NCBI RefSeq assembly: GCF_001591445.1
Contig: NZ_BCUX01000005.1
Location: 155,467-219,466, forward strand
Direction of reading: 5' to 3'
Origin: Neobacillus drentensis NBRC 102427
GTDB taxonomy: Bacteria; Bacillota; Bacilli; Bacillales; Cytobacillaceae
DNA length: 64,000 nucleotides
The position numbers and the translations under genes are program-made. Shown here in pieces: positions 1 through 8,844 of the stretch. Numbering within the stretch: position 1 is the first letter of the stretch; each line of letters starts with the position of its first letter. A model generated the notes under the pieces. It was not told the origin of the DNA. It saw only the letters and a list, made by a program, of their open reading frames with translations, and did not search any database.

Positions 1-858
1 AATAGAAGATAGATCGATTTGTTCAACAGCTGCCTCAACTCTTTTGTTGTATACAACATTTGTTGGCCGATTAACAATTTCACCATGCTGCTTCACCTGT
101 ACTGTACCTGCCAATAGACTGACCACATTGATTTTAATCCCAAGTTTCTGTTCAAGACAGTTAAAACGATTAAGATTTTCTTCTGAACGCCAATCCAGAA
201 TGGAAATAACGGTATAAACACCTCTCGGGAATTTAGCATGAATCGATTCGATAATATTTAAAGCAGTTTTACCCGTTGTCATTTCATCGTCAACGAGAAT
301 AATATCTCGTTCATTTTGGATCATTTCTAATGGAATATAGCAGCGATGGGATGTCGCATGAGAATGCTCCTCTTCAAAAGTAATCTCGGGTTTTCCCTGT
401 TTGAGCTCTTCCCTGGTAGTATGAAAGTATTCTGCAGATTGAAAACAGTTAAAGAAAGCATGCCCAAGGGCAGTCGCTGTTTCAGCAAATCCTATCACGA
501 CAGGTCGAATATTTTCCGGGATAAAGGCCATACACCGGTATGATTCGCCTCTTCTAAACGAGTCTAATAGTTTCTCAGTTTCTAAACATTCAGTCCCCTT
601 AACTGTTTCTAAATATCTCGCACCAAGCAGGGCACCAGTCAGCAGCCCTTTATTAGGATTAATTGGCAGGTGTTTACCCAGTACCTTACTTACGAATAGG
701 AACGAGCGTTTCTTATTAATCCTTGCCGCCATTGTAAAAAAATCTTCCAGCGGCAAATCATACGGATTTTCAGACACTTCAATCTCAGTTTCAATCGAGT
801 CTAGGATATTATACGTATACTTCTTTTTTGATAAGGTCAATATTTGTAAATTCTTCAT
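1..858 (-). CDS. Phosphoribosyltransferase of the Ter stress module (3' end cut by window edge)
   Basis: The frame stays open from an ATG at 858 to the left edge, so the C terminus is missing and about 286 residues are visible. A PRPP-binding loop reads VDDEMTTGKT at about residues 187-196, the hallmark of type I phosphoribosyltransferases. The ATG at 858 is preceded by a GGGGTG ribosome site and overlaps the upstream lyase gene by 50 bases, which indicates translational coupling. In known Ter clusters a PRTase of this type sits beside a CitE-like lyase and is inferred to build a nucleoside-like product. Substrate is unknown. Family call is firm; role is inference from context. Confidence 0.8.
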   Translation of the reverse strand, partial: MKNLQILTLSKKKYTYNILDSIETEIEVSENPYDLPLEDFFTMAARINKKRSFLFVSKVLGKHLPINPNKGLLTGALLGARYLETVKGTECLETEKLLDSFRRGESYRCMAFIPENIRPVVIGFAETATALGHAFFNCFQSAEYFHTTREELKQGKPEITFEEEHSHATSHRCYIPLEMIQNERDIILVDDEMTTGKTALNIIESIHAKFPRGVYTVISILDWRSEENLNRFNCLEQKLGIKINVVSLLAGTVQVKQHGEIVNRPTNVVYNKRVEAAVEQIDLSSI

Positions 859-1996
859 GTAACACCCCGTACAGCTGTGATTTTAAGACAGTCTTCTTTG
901 CCCAATAAAAGTGAGGTTTTATTTCGTTCATTTTATTAGCAAAATTACTTTTCATAACACCAATTTCCCCGGTTGAAGCTTTTATGATATTGCTAGCATC
1001 GATGAATTCCTCGTAGGATACAACATTAAGAGCTTGAACTACTTTGATGTGAGATGGGTGAATAATCGTTTTTCCTGTTATACCGTTTGCGATATCCATA
1101 AGGATTTCTTGAATTAACCCATCCATATGTTCATCAATTAATTTTGCTCTCCATTTCAACCCTTCATCCCCATACCGTTCACGGAACGGTGTTTGCCTAA
1201 GCTGCGGCTTTAACATTCTCTTTTTCGCTGAAAAATACTCCCAAACAGGACCGGAGACAACGTAGGCACTTTCAAATCGTTGAAAGACATTGATAATATC
1301 AGAAATACAATCTCTTAAGACAGCGATATCATAAACGGTTGTATCTGCACTTCGGCGAATTCCATACAATCCACAAAAATCAGTGGCCCCTATTCGAACA
1401 TTTAAAATAATGTCCTTATAGCGATCGAGAAGATTCTTTATACCTATTAATTCTTCCATTCTGGTTTCTTTCTGAATGACCTCCGCTGTCTCCAGAATCG
1501 GCATCGCATAAAAAGGACGTTCAACCCTATGAAATCGGAGAACTTCAACTAACAGTTCTTCCCCATTTTTAACGTTGAATTTGGGAAGTACGACCCCTGT
1601 AAGCAGGCTAATAGCATCCCCTAATTGTTCGCTTACCCGTTTAAACTGCTCGAGGTTCCGGATTCTAATAAACATGAGCGGCAGATCCGTAAAGCTTAAA
1701 AAGCCCCTACTTAATTCACTATACAATTTTAATAATTCATTGATAAGCAATGCCTCCGCACCTGTTACCTCGTTATCACCTACGGCATCTTCTAAGTCGA
1801 TGACGAGAGAGGTTAATCCTTCATGTTTCTTGGAGAGAATCTCTTGATGGATATTTGGGCGTGTAGCAGGCATATAAAGTGTGGCTCCTAAACCATAAGA
1901 AAGAAGCTCACGCTTGGAATATTTAGTAAACGCCTGCGGTTTTTGAAAGAAGAAACGTTTAATATCATCTTCGTAAAAGTATGTAAAAAATTCCAT
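809..1996 (-). CDS. HpcH/HpaI aldolase / citrate lyase (CitE-like) family protein
   Basis: The protein has about 395 residues with a CitE-like TIM-barrel signature: an acidic metal-binding IDLEDAVGDNEV motif near residue 67, a conserved GATDFCGLYGIRR stretch in the middle and an HPSH motif late in the chain. Such lyases make or break C-C bonds on acyl or keto acids with Mg2+. I chose the ATG at 1996 because GAGGAG lies 9 bases upstream; the TTG at 2002 sits only 3 bases from it. It lies between TerC and a phosphoribosyltransferase, an arrangement known from Ter-associated biosynthetic modules. Its substrate cannot be told from sequence. Confidence 0.82.
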   Translation of the reverse strand: MEFFTYFYEDDIKRFFFQKPQAFTKYSKRELLSYGLGATLYMPATRPNIHQEILSKKHEGLTSLVIDLEDAVGDNEVTGAEALLINELLKLYSELSRGFLSFTDLPLMFIRIRNLEQFKRVSEQLGDAISLLTGVVLPKFNVKNGEELLVEVLRFHRVERPFYAMPILETAEVIQKETRMEELIGIKNLLDRYKDIILNVRIGATDFCGLYGIRRSADTTVYDIAVLRDCISDIINVFQRFESAYVVSGPVWEYFSAKKRMLKPQLRQTPFRERYGDEGLKWRAKLIDEHMDGLIQEILMDIANGITGKTIIHPSHIKVVQALNVVSYEEFIDASNIIKASTGEIGVMKSNFANKMNEIKPHFYWAKKTVLKSQLYGVLHEEFTNIDLIKKEVYV

Positions 1997-2072
1997 AACC
2001 AATTTCTCCTCTTAAAGGGTAAAAAATAGGGGAGACGGACTCTCGTCAGCTCCCCATTTTCGTCAAAAGTTT

Positions 2073-2852
2073 TTAGTTTTGTTTGCTGGTTTCCTTTTTC
2101 TTATTCATGAAGTGAACAATAAAGGTAGCTGCAAATGTTACGGCTAGAATAATAAAGAAATGTAAGGATTCAATATGAATGTTGATTAACGGTAACGTAA
2201 GTGCCATCTTAATAGCAATAATCAGAATTAAGATATAAGCAGTGGTTTCAAGCTCAGGAATCCTATCAATGAGTGTTAGAAATACTCCGGCAACACCACG
2301 CATCATTAATACCCCAAGAATCCCGCCTACAAATAATATCCATACCTGATTGCTGACACCAAATGCTGCAAGAACGCTGTCAACCGAGAAAGCAATATCC
2401 ATTAATTCAACAGCAGCTACTGTTCCCCAGAAGGTACCGAATAAACGAATAAGCAAACCGCCTTGGTTAATTCCTTCTGTTTCCTCCTCATCGTGACCAG
2501 TATCCCCTTTACGCTTATCGATGAAATACTTTATCGCTAACCAGGCAAGATACGCGGCCCCAAGTGCTTTAATGGCCCAAAACTTGATTAAGTATACACC
2601 GATTCCAATCGCAATAAATCGGAATATATATGCTCCTAATAGACCATAGAATAAGGCTTTCTTACGCTTTTTAGGTTCCAAATGTTTAACCATAACGGCT
2701 AAAACAAGCGCATTATCCGCAGATAGTAATCCTTCCAAAATAATAAGTGTCCCAATAAGTCCCCAGCTGACTGGGTCGGTTAATATCTTACCCCACATAT
2801 TCAAATCAAAAAATTGTGCATATGTGTCCAAGATATGATTCAAAACTGACAT
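2073..2852 (-). CDS. TerC-family integral membrane protein
   Basis: This 259-residue polytopic protein has roughly seven hydrophobic segments and the TerC motif LMDIAFSVDSVLA, with acidic residues inside predicted helices, plus a GLLSADNALVLA stretch near the N terminus. TerC proteins are linked to tellurite/stress resistance and, in Bacillus, to metallation of exported Mn-enzymes (YceF/YkoY group). A GGAGG site lies about 11 bases before the ATG. It follows terD in the same direction, but a hairpin terminator and a 120-base repeat lie between them, so read-through from the terD promoter would be partial. Confidence 0.88.
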   Translation of the reverse strand: MSVLNHILDTYAQFFDLNMWGKILTDPVSWGLIGTLIILEGLLSADNALVLAVMVKHLEPKKRKKALFYGLLGAYIFRFIAIGIGVYLIKFWAIKALGAAYLAWLAIKYFIDKRKGDTGHDEEETEGINQGGLLIRLFGTFWGTVAAVELMDIAFSVDSVLAAFGVSNQVWILFVGGILGVLMMRGVAGVFLTLIDRIPELETTAYILILIIAIKMALTLPLINIHIESLHFFIILAVTFAATFIVHFMNKKKETSKQN

Positions 2853-2877
2853 TAAAAAAATTCCTCCTAGAATATAA

Positions 2878-2997
2878 AAGCGGAAGCGCCTTGTTCAGGG
2901 GTGACAAGCATAAGACGAGCCGTAATGAAGGTTGCTCTTTAACCTTCATGACGGATTGGCTTATGACCTCGAGCCCCTAGGCGCTGCAGCTAGACAG
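2878..2997. repeat. Interspersed palindromic repeat element (about 120 bp)
   Basis: The segment folds on itself in several collinear arms: AGCGCCT (2885-2891) with AGGCGCT (2979-2985), CAGGGG with CCCCT, CATAAG with CTTATG, and a central arm CCGTAATGAAGGTT with AACCTTCATGACGG. It lies in an intergenic space and encodes nothing. A truncated copy of its left end occurs at 45997-46024. The shape suits a non-autonomous mobile or REP-like element; no flanking transposase is visible. Confidence 0.7.
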
Positions 2998-3017
2998 ATT
3001 GGCTAAACAAAATTTTG

Positions 3018-3046
3018 GAAAAAGACCCATTATGGATTGGGTCTCT
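3018..3046 (-). terminator. Rho-independent terminator after terD
   Basis: On the minus strand AGACCCA and TGGGTCT form a stem around a short loop and run into TTTTT. It lies 14 bases past the TerD stop and separates terD from terC. Confidence 0.8.
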
Positions 3047-3059
3047 TACTTCTTAAATA

Positions 3060-3641
3060 TTAACCTACAGATAGTCCAAAGTCAGTTGCAAGTGCAGCTA
3101 ATCCGCCTTGATAACCGCTGCCGATGGCACTAAATTTCCATTCACCATTGTGACGATACAATTCACCGACAACGATTGCCGTTTCAATTGAGAAGTCCTC
3201 CCCTAAATCATAGCGAATCAGTTCCTCACCATTCGCCTCATTGTAAATTCGCGCATAGGCATTGGAAACTTGACCAAAGTTTTGACTTCTGCTGTCAGCA
3301 TCATGAATCGTAATAGTAAACGCAATCCGCTGAATATTAGCAGGTATAGTATTAAGACTTACTTTTACACCTTCATCATCACCATCACCAGCACCAGTGC
3401 GATTGTCTCCAGTATGTACCACGGCTCCATTTGCTCCTTGTGGATTATTATAGAAAATAAAGTCACTTTCATTTGTAACTTTTCCATTCTCTCCCAGTAG
3501 GAATACAGAAGAATCTAAATCAAAGTCATTCCCACCATCATATTTGTTTGTATCCCATCCAAGTCCAACCACAACATTTGTCAAACCAGGATTTGTTTTT
3601 GTCAAATCAACTTTTTGTCCTTTTGATAAACTTACTGCCAT
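3060..3641 (-). CDS. TerD-family calcium-binding stress protein
   Basis: The 193-residue product shows the TerD signature: [30 protein letters not shown] and [15 protein letters not shown]. The acidic clusters correspond to Ca2+-binding sites in characterised TerD domains. It begins [15 protein letters not shown], typical for YceD/YceE-like proteins, with GGAGG ahead of the ATG. TerD proteins are soluble stress proteins whose biochemical role is unsettled. It leads the module at the left edge and has an ECF-type promoter just upstream. Confidence 0.92.
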   Translation of the reverse strand: MAVSLSKGQKVDLTKTNPGLTNVVVGLGWDTNKYDGGNDFDLDSSVFLLGENGKVTNESDFIFYNNPQGANGAVVHTGDNRTGAGDGDDEGVKVSLNTIPANIQRIAFTITIHDADSRSQNFGQVSNAYARIYNEANGEELIRYDLGEDFSIETAIVVGELYRHNGEWKFSAIGSGYQGGLAALATDFGLSVG

Positions 3642-3675
3642 TTTTTCATTCCTCCAATTTAGGTGATAGTCTATT

Positions 3676-3701
3676 TACGAGTTTGTGATAAAAAGGTTTC
3701 A
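3676..3701 (-). promoter_or_regulatory. ECF-sigma (SigW-type) promoter upstream of terD
   Basis: On the minus strand TGAAAC (3701-3696) is separated by exactly 16 bases from CGTA (3679-3676), an exact match to the B. subtilis SigW consensus TGAAAC-N16-CGTA. The terD start lies about 35 bases downstream. The homologous yceC-I operon of B. subtilis is known to be under SigW and other stress sigma factors, which supports the reading. Confidence 0.75.
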
Positions 3702-3744
3702 TTTATTATAATAAATTTTTTTCCTACCTATAAGCAAATCAACA

Positions 3745-4338
3745 TTAACTCATCCACTTGGGTGGTGTATTTTTTGCCCAATAAATCGAACCTAACTCAT
3801 GATGGCTCTGGAATTGGTCATGGTAGGTATGGTAATGAAAATTAAACCAATATCCTGCCTGCGGTGGATTATCTCGTCTAACATGAAAACGAAGGATATC
3901 CTTTCCGAGAAGGCGATTGTTAACATTAAAGATTTTTTCAGAAAGCCCCGCACCAGGCTGTTCTGAAATGGTGAGGTTTTTCAAATCTTCTTCAGGAAAT
4001 TGGACAGCCACTTCCTCCAGTGCCTTTTCAATATTTGGTAAAATAATCTCTCTGAATTCATTTTCGATGACAGGTTTAATCCTTGTACCAAATTTCTGAT
4101 AGGATTGCAATTCAGCTTGCTTTATTAGTTCTCCAATAAATTTTTCTTTATCAAAATTCGAATCTTCAATAAACGTATTGGTTTGTCCGAAAGTACTTTC
4201 AGTTGAAGGCGCTTCGAAGGCATCTCGATCAGCGAGATTCTCAGCGTTTACTGTGTTAATTAATTGTGTAGGCGTTACGAGACCAAAGGTTAAAACAGAT
4301 ACTAGTACAAATAGTGTTTTTCGAAGCCAATTGTTCAT
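3745..4338 (-). CDS. ypjP: YpjP-like secreted/surface protein
   Basis: The protein has 197 residues. Residues 1 to about 31 form a signal peptide (basic start, hydrophobic core, cleavage likely after VNA). The C terminus carries a distinctive aromatic block, WFNFHYHTYHD followed by GSIYWAKNTPPKW, that I recognise from the YpjP family of Bacillaceae. No enzymatic motif is visible and the function is unknown. It is probably exported. It stands alone between brxA and terD. Confidence 0.75.
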   Translation of the reverse strand: MNNWLRKTLFVLVSVLTFGLVTPTQLINTVNAENLADRDAFEAPSTESTFGQTNTFIEDSNFDKEKFIGELIKQAELQSYQKFGTRIKPVIENEFREIILPNIEKALEEVAVQFPEEDLKNLTISEQPGAGLSEKIFNVNNRLLGKDILRFHVRRDNPPQAGYWFNFHYHTYHDQFQSHHELGSIYWAKNTPPKWMS

Positions 4339-4451
4339 TTTTTAGATCACCTTATTCTTTTCTTTATTCTCTTATGTTCAAAAAATAGGTATTATAAAAA
4401 ATATTATACTTCTTTTTTGTATAAATGGAAAATTTTCTATACTCCTATCAA

Positions 4452-4481
4452 ATAAAAAAAAAGGATGTCGGTTGACATCCT
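4452..4481 (-). terminator. Terminator after brxA
   Basis: On the minus strand AGGATGTC and GACATCCT form an 8-bp stem with a 4-base loop followed by nine T, directly after the brxA stop. Confidence 0.9.
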
Positions 4482-4483
4482 AA

Positions 4484-4918
4484 TTAGCAATGGGCTTCAA
4501 ATGCCTCTAGTAAATTTTGCATAACCGCTTCCATTGGCATACCTTCAATATCATGTCTCGGAATGAAATGAACGACTTTTTTATCCTTTAATAAGGCCAT
4601 TGATGGTGATGATGGTTCAATTCCCTCAAAATATTCGCGCATTTTCGCTGTGGCTTCTTTATCCTGTCCCGCAAAAACTGTTACGAGGTGGTTAGGCTTT
4701 TTCTCGCCATTTAGCACAGCTTGCGTTGCCGCAGGACGAGCCAGACCAGCAGCACATCCGCAAACGGAATTTACGACAACCAGTGTTGTTCCGCTCACAT
4801 TTTCAATAAATTGTTCAACCTCTTGTGCATTCGAGAGCTCTTCGAAGCCAGCCCTTGCTAATTCTTCTCGCATCGGTAAAACCATTTTTTTCATATATTC
4901 ATCATATGCATTTGACAA
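4484..4918 (-). CDS. brxA: Bacilliredoxin BrxA
   Basis: This 144-residue protein matches the YphP/BrxA family along its whole length, with the redox motif C53-G-C55 in NSVCGCAAG and the family C terminus AFEAHC. BrxA removes bacillithiol from S-bacillithiolated cytosolic proteins such as OhrR and MetE, passing the thiol through the CGC active site. The gene is monocistronic, closed by a strong terminator. Its length equals that of B. subtilis YphP. Confidence 0.95.
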   Translation of the reverse strand: MSNAYDEYMKKMVLPMREELARAGFEELSNAQEVEQFIENVSGTTLVVVNSVCGCAAGLARPAATQAVLNGEKKPNHLVTVFAGQDKEATAKMREYFEGIEPSSPSMALLKDKKVVHFIPRHDIEGMPMEAVMQNLLEAFEAHC

Positions 4919-4981
4919 TCTAAATCACTCCGTTTCGGTTCATCCATTTTAGAATAACTAATCTATTTGCTTTTTGCAATT

Positions 4982-6115
4982 TTATTCGCCTGCTTTTCTT
5001 GCTTCAGTCATCTGCTTCCAGACAGATCCTTTAGCTTCTTCGCCGCCTTCAATTCTTTCAATCGCCATTTTAATTTGCAAACTAACTTCAAATTCCGGAT
5101 CATTTTCAGCAGCCTTTAACGCAGGAAGTGCTTTTTTATCTCCTGCTTCATATAAAAACATTGCTGCCCGCCAACGAACAAGCTTGCTTTTATCCTGCAA
5201 TGCTTTCATCATTTCATTTTCTGCTTCCGGAAATCCTAAATCAGATAAACAATCTCCTGCAGTTCTTCGAACGGTAACCGTTTTATCGTTCAGTGCCTTA
5301 TAAAGAAGCGGTAATACCTCTTTCTCTTTGATCATGCCGAGGTATACGGTGGCAAGTCTTCTAATCGAGGACTTTTCATCTGATAATGCTTTTTCAAGGA
5401 GTGGTAAATCGTCTAGATCCGGATCATCCATTTGCTCGAGGAGTTGATAGCGAACCTGCCAATCAGGATTCTGAAAAGCATCTAATGTTACCCTTTTCCG
5501 GGGACGAAGTGGTTTTAGTTCTTGATTAGTCTCCCTGGATTGAGCGATTGAAACTAAGTCTTCTAAGCGTTCCGGTGAATACGCAGCAATGAGTTCATCG
5601 ACCACCTCTTGGCCAATTTGATCAAAGTCACCATAGCGGACGCCTTGATTTTGCCATTTTCGCAATAAGATATAGTTATCTTCCGGAAGCTGAGCCTTTT
5701 CTCTTGCCGTTAAAAAGTATTCCGGCATTCCAAATCGTCTTTCGCTTGTGCCATCGGTAAGCTTTACTTGAAGGGGTATATCCTTAAACATTTGGATTTC
5801 AACTTTAATTTCCCCAAAATGTTCATCCGCTTTTGCTATGTTCGCAGCTTCATTCGCTTTTTCTCCAAAGGCCACACGAACTTGAGGTAATAATTCCTTC
5901 CAATCATATTTTGCATTCCGCTCAACAGCAAGAAAATCTGCAACATGGTACACGCCTTTGATTCCTTCAATTTGAAGGATGGATTGAATAACAGCAGGTG
6001 CATCAGCAGCTGTTTCTTTTTTATAATTATGGCTTTTCCCCATCGGAAGTTCTTCATCTAAATTAATTTTCATGGTATTTGGACTTGGTGTTGGTTCAAT
6101 TGCCTTAATTTTCAA
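4982..6115 (-). CDS. Conserved virulence factor C-like protein (YpgR/CvfC), NifU-N domain plus HEAT repeats
   Basis: About 377 residues, the length of B. subtilis YpgR. The first 90 residues resemble the Nfu/NifU N-terminal scaffold domain, starting MKIKAIEPTPSPNTMKI, and residues 210-350 contain HEAT-like helical repeats (for example SSIRRLATVYLGMI and KLVRWRAAMFLYEAG). The TTG at 6115 fits the AGGTGA site better than the GTG at 6124. The NifU-N domain lacks the cluster-binding cysteines seen in full NifU, so a scaffold or assembly role is only inferred. It forms a run with yfmR and ypgQ as in other bacilli. Confidence 0.8.
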   Translation of the reverse strand: MKIKAIEPTPSPNTMKINLDEELPMGKSHNYKKETAADAPAVIQSILQIEGIKGVYHVADFLAVERNAKYDWKELLPQVRVAFGEKANEAANIAKADEHFGEIKVEIQMFKDIPLQVKLTDGTSERRFGMPEYFLTAREKAQLPEDNYILLRKWQNQGVRYGDFDQIGQEVVDELIAAYSPERLEDLVSIAQSRETNQELKPLRPRKRVTLDAFQNPDWQVRYQLLEQMDDPDLDDLPLLEKALSDEKSSIRRLATVYLGMIKEKEVLPLLYKALNDKTVTVRRTAGDCLSDLGFPEAENEMMKALQDKSKLVRWRAAMFLYEAGDKKALPALKAAENDPEFEVSLQIKMAIERIEGGEEAKGSVWKQMTEARKAGE

Positions 6116-6192
6116 CAAGATCACCTAATTCTTATGATTTCTTAATCAGTTTATCATATTGGATAAGTTTCAATCACTGGATATGCTCTAAG

Positions 6193-6222
6193 AAAAATAG
6201 AGTACGTCCAAGGACGCACTCT
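6193..6222 (-). terminator. Terminator after yfmR
   Basis: On the minus strand an 11-bp stem with one mismatch (AGAGTGCGTCC / GGACGTACTCT) overlaps the stop codon and is followed by ATTTTTC. Confidence 0.75.
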
Positions 6223-8111
6223 TATTCCTTTTCAGCCAGCTCGGCAAGATAGGACCAGCGCTCGATTAAGTACTCCAGCTTTTCGTTTAATTCTGTTTCC
6301 TGCTTCATTAATTCCTGGGCCTTTGTAAAATCACTGCCTGTTTTCGCCATTTCGACACCTATTTCTTCAAGACGGGTCTCCGTTTTCGCAATGTCTTCAT
6401 CGATTGATTCCCAATCTTTTTTCTCTTGATAGGTCATCTTTTTCTTTTTTTCTTTCTCAATGGCTTTCGTTGACTTGACCGAAACCGTGGCTGTTTTTTG
6501 TGCTTCAAGGATTGATTCCTTTTCAAGAAACTCAGTGTAATTCCCAAAGAACGAATCTATGGAACCTTCTCCTTGAAGAACGAGAAGCTGCTCTGCCACC
6601 TTATCTAAGAAATAGCGGTCATGGGAAACAGTAATGACCACACCCGGAAAATCTTCTAAATAATCTTCCAGAACCGTTAGTGTCTGGGTATCGAGATCAT
6701 TGGTTGGCTCATCCAGTAATAACACATTTGGAGCAGTCATCAATATTTTCAACAAATATAAACGTCGTTTTTCTCCGCCTGATAGCTTCCGAATCGGTGT
6801 ACCGTGTGAAAATGGAGGAAATAGAAACCGTTCAAGCATTTGTGCCGCCGAGATTGTCTTCCCATCTGAAGTTTCGACAATCTCGGCCGTCTCTTTAATG
6901 TATTCAATCATCCGCTTACTTTCATCCATATCTTCGCTTTCCTGTGTATAATAAGCAATTTTCACTGTTTGCCCCATGATAAACTCACCTTCATCAAGGG
7001 GAATTTGTTTTGCGAGGATATTTAACAAGGTGGATTTCCCTGTTCCATTTTTTCCGATAATGCCTATCCGGTCTCCCGGCTTCACTAGCAAATCAAAATG
7101 ATTTAAGATCATTTTTGCCCCGTAACGCTTAGAAGCATCCTTTAACTCAAACACTTGCTTTCCAAGCCGGCTGCCATTTAACGAAATATCCAGCTTTTCA
7201 GAAGACAACTTCCCATTTGTAACCTTTTCATCCAATTCATCAAATCGCTGAATCCTGGCCTTTTGTTTGGTTGACCTAGCTTTTGCACCACGTCTAATCC
7301 ACTCGAGCTCTCTACGGAAAAGATTTTTTCTTTTTTCAAAGGTCGCTGCTTCATTCTCTTCACGAATAGCTTTTGCTTCTAAAAAGGCCGCATAATTGCC
7401 TTTATAACTGTATAGCTGCCCACCATCAAGTTCAAACATTCGATTGGCAACTCGATCAAGAAAATAGCGGTCATGTGTGACTAACAAAATAGAGCCACTA
7501 TATCTGCTTAGGTACTCTTCCAACCATTTAACTGAATCGAAATCGAGATGGTTCGTGGGTTCGTCTAAAATAAGTAAATCCGGTTCGGCGATTAAAACTT
7601 GTGCTAAGGCGACACGCTTTTTCTGCCCGCCGGATAATTCGCCGATTTTCTTTGAAAAATCCTCAATCCCTAATTTCATTAATATTGACTTTGCATTTGT
7701 GCTGGCATCCCAAGCATTTAATGCATCCATTTGCTTTTGCAATTGAAAAAGAGCTTCTTGAACCATTGTGTCATTAGGAGAAAGATTCAACTCTAATAAC
7801 GTTTTTTCATAAGCACGCATGAGCTTTAAGATTGGAGCATCCCCATGGAAGACTTGTTCAAGCACTGTTTTCTCCGCGTCTAATTCCGGCTGCTGATCTA
7901 AGAATGTGATTGAATAGTCCTTGCTCGTGATGATTTTCCCATCATCAGGTGTATCAAGACCTGCAATAATTTTTAATAAGGATGATTTTCCAGTCCCATT
8001 TATCCCGATTAATCCCACACGTTCTTTTTCTTTAATCGTAAAGGAGATATTGTTAAAAAGCTGTTTCTCCCCATACGTTTTTGAAACATTTTCTACTGTG
8101 AGCATTTTCAT
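6222..8111 (-). CDS. yfmR: ABC-F translation factor, YfmR/Uup type
   Basis: A soluble protein of about 629 residues with two ABC ATPase domains and no membrane segments. Domain 1 has Walker A GINGTGKSS, signature LSGGQ and LLILDEPTNHLD; domain 2 has GKNGTGKST, LSGGEKRRL and VLLLDEPTNDLD. The linker after domain 1 (LEWIRRGAKARSTKQKARIQR) and a C-terminal coiled coil are typical of Uup/YfmR, which acts on stalled ribosomes, including at polyproline. The likely ATG at 8111 overlaps the TGA of ypgQ (ATGA), so the two are translationally coupled; ATG at 8105 is an alternative. Confidence 0.88.
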   Translation of the reverse strand: MKMLTVENVSKTYGEKQLFNNISFTIKEKERVGLIGINGTGKSSLLKIIAGLDTPDDGKIITSKDYSITFLDQQPELDAEKTVLEQVFHGDAPILKLMRAYEKTLLELNLSPNDTMVQEALFQLQKQMDALNAWDASTNAKSILMKLGIEDFSKKIGELSGGQKKRVALAQVLIAEPDLLILDEPTNHLDFDSVKWLEEYLSRYSGSILLVTHDRYFLDRVANRMFELDGGQLYSYKGNYAAFLEAKAIREENEAATFEKRKNLFRRELEWIRRGAKARSTKQKARIQRFDELDEKVTNGKLSSEKLDISLNGSRLGKQVFELKDASKRYGAKMILNHFDLLVKPGDRIGIIGKNGTGKSTLLNILAKQIPLDEGEFIMGQTVKIAYYTQESEDMDESKRMIEYIKETAEIVETSDGKTISAAQMLERFLFPPFSHGTPIRKLSGGEKRRLYLLKILMTAPNVLLLDEPTNDLDTQTLTVLEDYLEDFPGVVITVSHDRYFLDKVAEQLLVLQGEGSIDSFFGNYTEFLEKESILEAQKTATVSVKSTKAIEKEKKKKMTYQEKKDWESIDEDIAKTETRLEEIGVEMAKTGSDFTKAQELMKQETELNEKLEYLIERWSYLAELAEKE

Positions 8112-8767
8112 TCTTGTCCATCCCATTCTTGGTAAAATTGTTCTAAAAAAGTTTCCATCATTTGTTGTCGGCTTTCTGCCATTACTCGGGCAGATTTTGT
8201 ATTTAGTAAATCTTGTAATTTAAGCAGCTTTTCATAAAAATGGTGAATGCTTGTGGATTTACCTTTTCGATACTCCTCTAAGCTCATTTCACCTCGCACC
8301 TGAATGCCGGGGTCATAAATGGGTTGGCCTTTTTTGCCGCCATAGGCAAAGGCACGCGCAATTCCGATGGCTCCAATCGCATCTAAACGGTCTGCATCCT
8401 GGACAATTTTAGCTTCTATCGTTGCGAGTTCTGTTTTTTGACCACCTTTAAAGGAAATCGTTGCGATAATTTGTTTTATATGTTTTTTATCATGATCTGT
8501 TAGCGGAATAGTTTGTAAATAGTTCTCAAGTTTTTCTTCACCTTTTTCGATACTTTCATTCAACTTTTCATCAGGTATGTCATGGAGTAATGCAGCCATT
8601 TCAATAATGAACGCCTCTCCTGCCTTTTCTTCCTTGCAAATATGTAAGGCATTCCTTCGGACGCGGTCGACATGGAACCAATCATGGCCTGTCGCATCCT
8701 CCCCTAATTCGTTCCGGACAAAACGTTCTGTTTGTTCAATGATCTGTTTCTTCATTTCTTGCGGCAC
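8108..8767 (-). CDS. ypgQ: HD-domain phosphohydrolase YpgQ
   Basis: About 219 residues with the HD metal-dependent hydrolase pattern: an early HDWFHVDRV, the diagnostic LLHDIPDEK and a late DADRLDAIGAIG. YpgQ of B. subtilis is a Mn2+-dependent hydrolase that releases pyrophosphate from nucleoside triphosphates. The start could be the GTG at 8767 or the ATG at 8755; neither has an ideal ribosome site. It is followed by yfmR with a 4-base overlap. Confidence 0.85.
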   Translation of the reverse strand: MPQEMKKQIIEQTERFVRNELGEDATGHDWFHVDRVRRNALHICKEEKAGEAFIIEMAALLHDIPDEKLNESIEKGEEKLENYLQTIPLTDHDKKHIKQIIATISFKGGQKTELATIEAKIVQDADRLDAIGAIGIARAFAYGGKKGQPIYDPGIQVRGEMSLEEYRKGKSTSIHHFYEKLLKLQDLLNTKSARVMAESRQQMMETFLEQFYQEWDGQE

Positions 8768-8802
8768 CTACCTTCATCCATGCTATTTTAACATGAAAAA
8801 GC

Positions 8803-8843
8803 AACAAAAAATAACCCCGCAATATTCGGGATTATTTTTTGTT
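8803..8843. terminator. Bidirectional terminator between degV and ypgQ
   Basis: A long A/T-rich stem (AACAAAAAATAA with TTATTTTTTGTT) encloses a CCCG/CGGG clamp. It stands directly behind the degV stop on the minus strand. Confidence 0.7.
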
Positions 8844-8844
8844 A

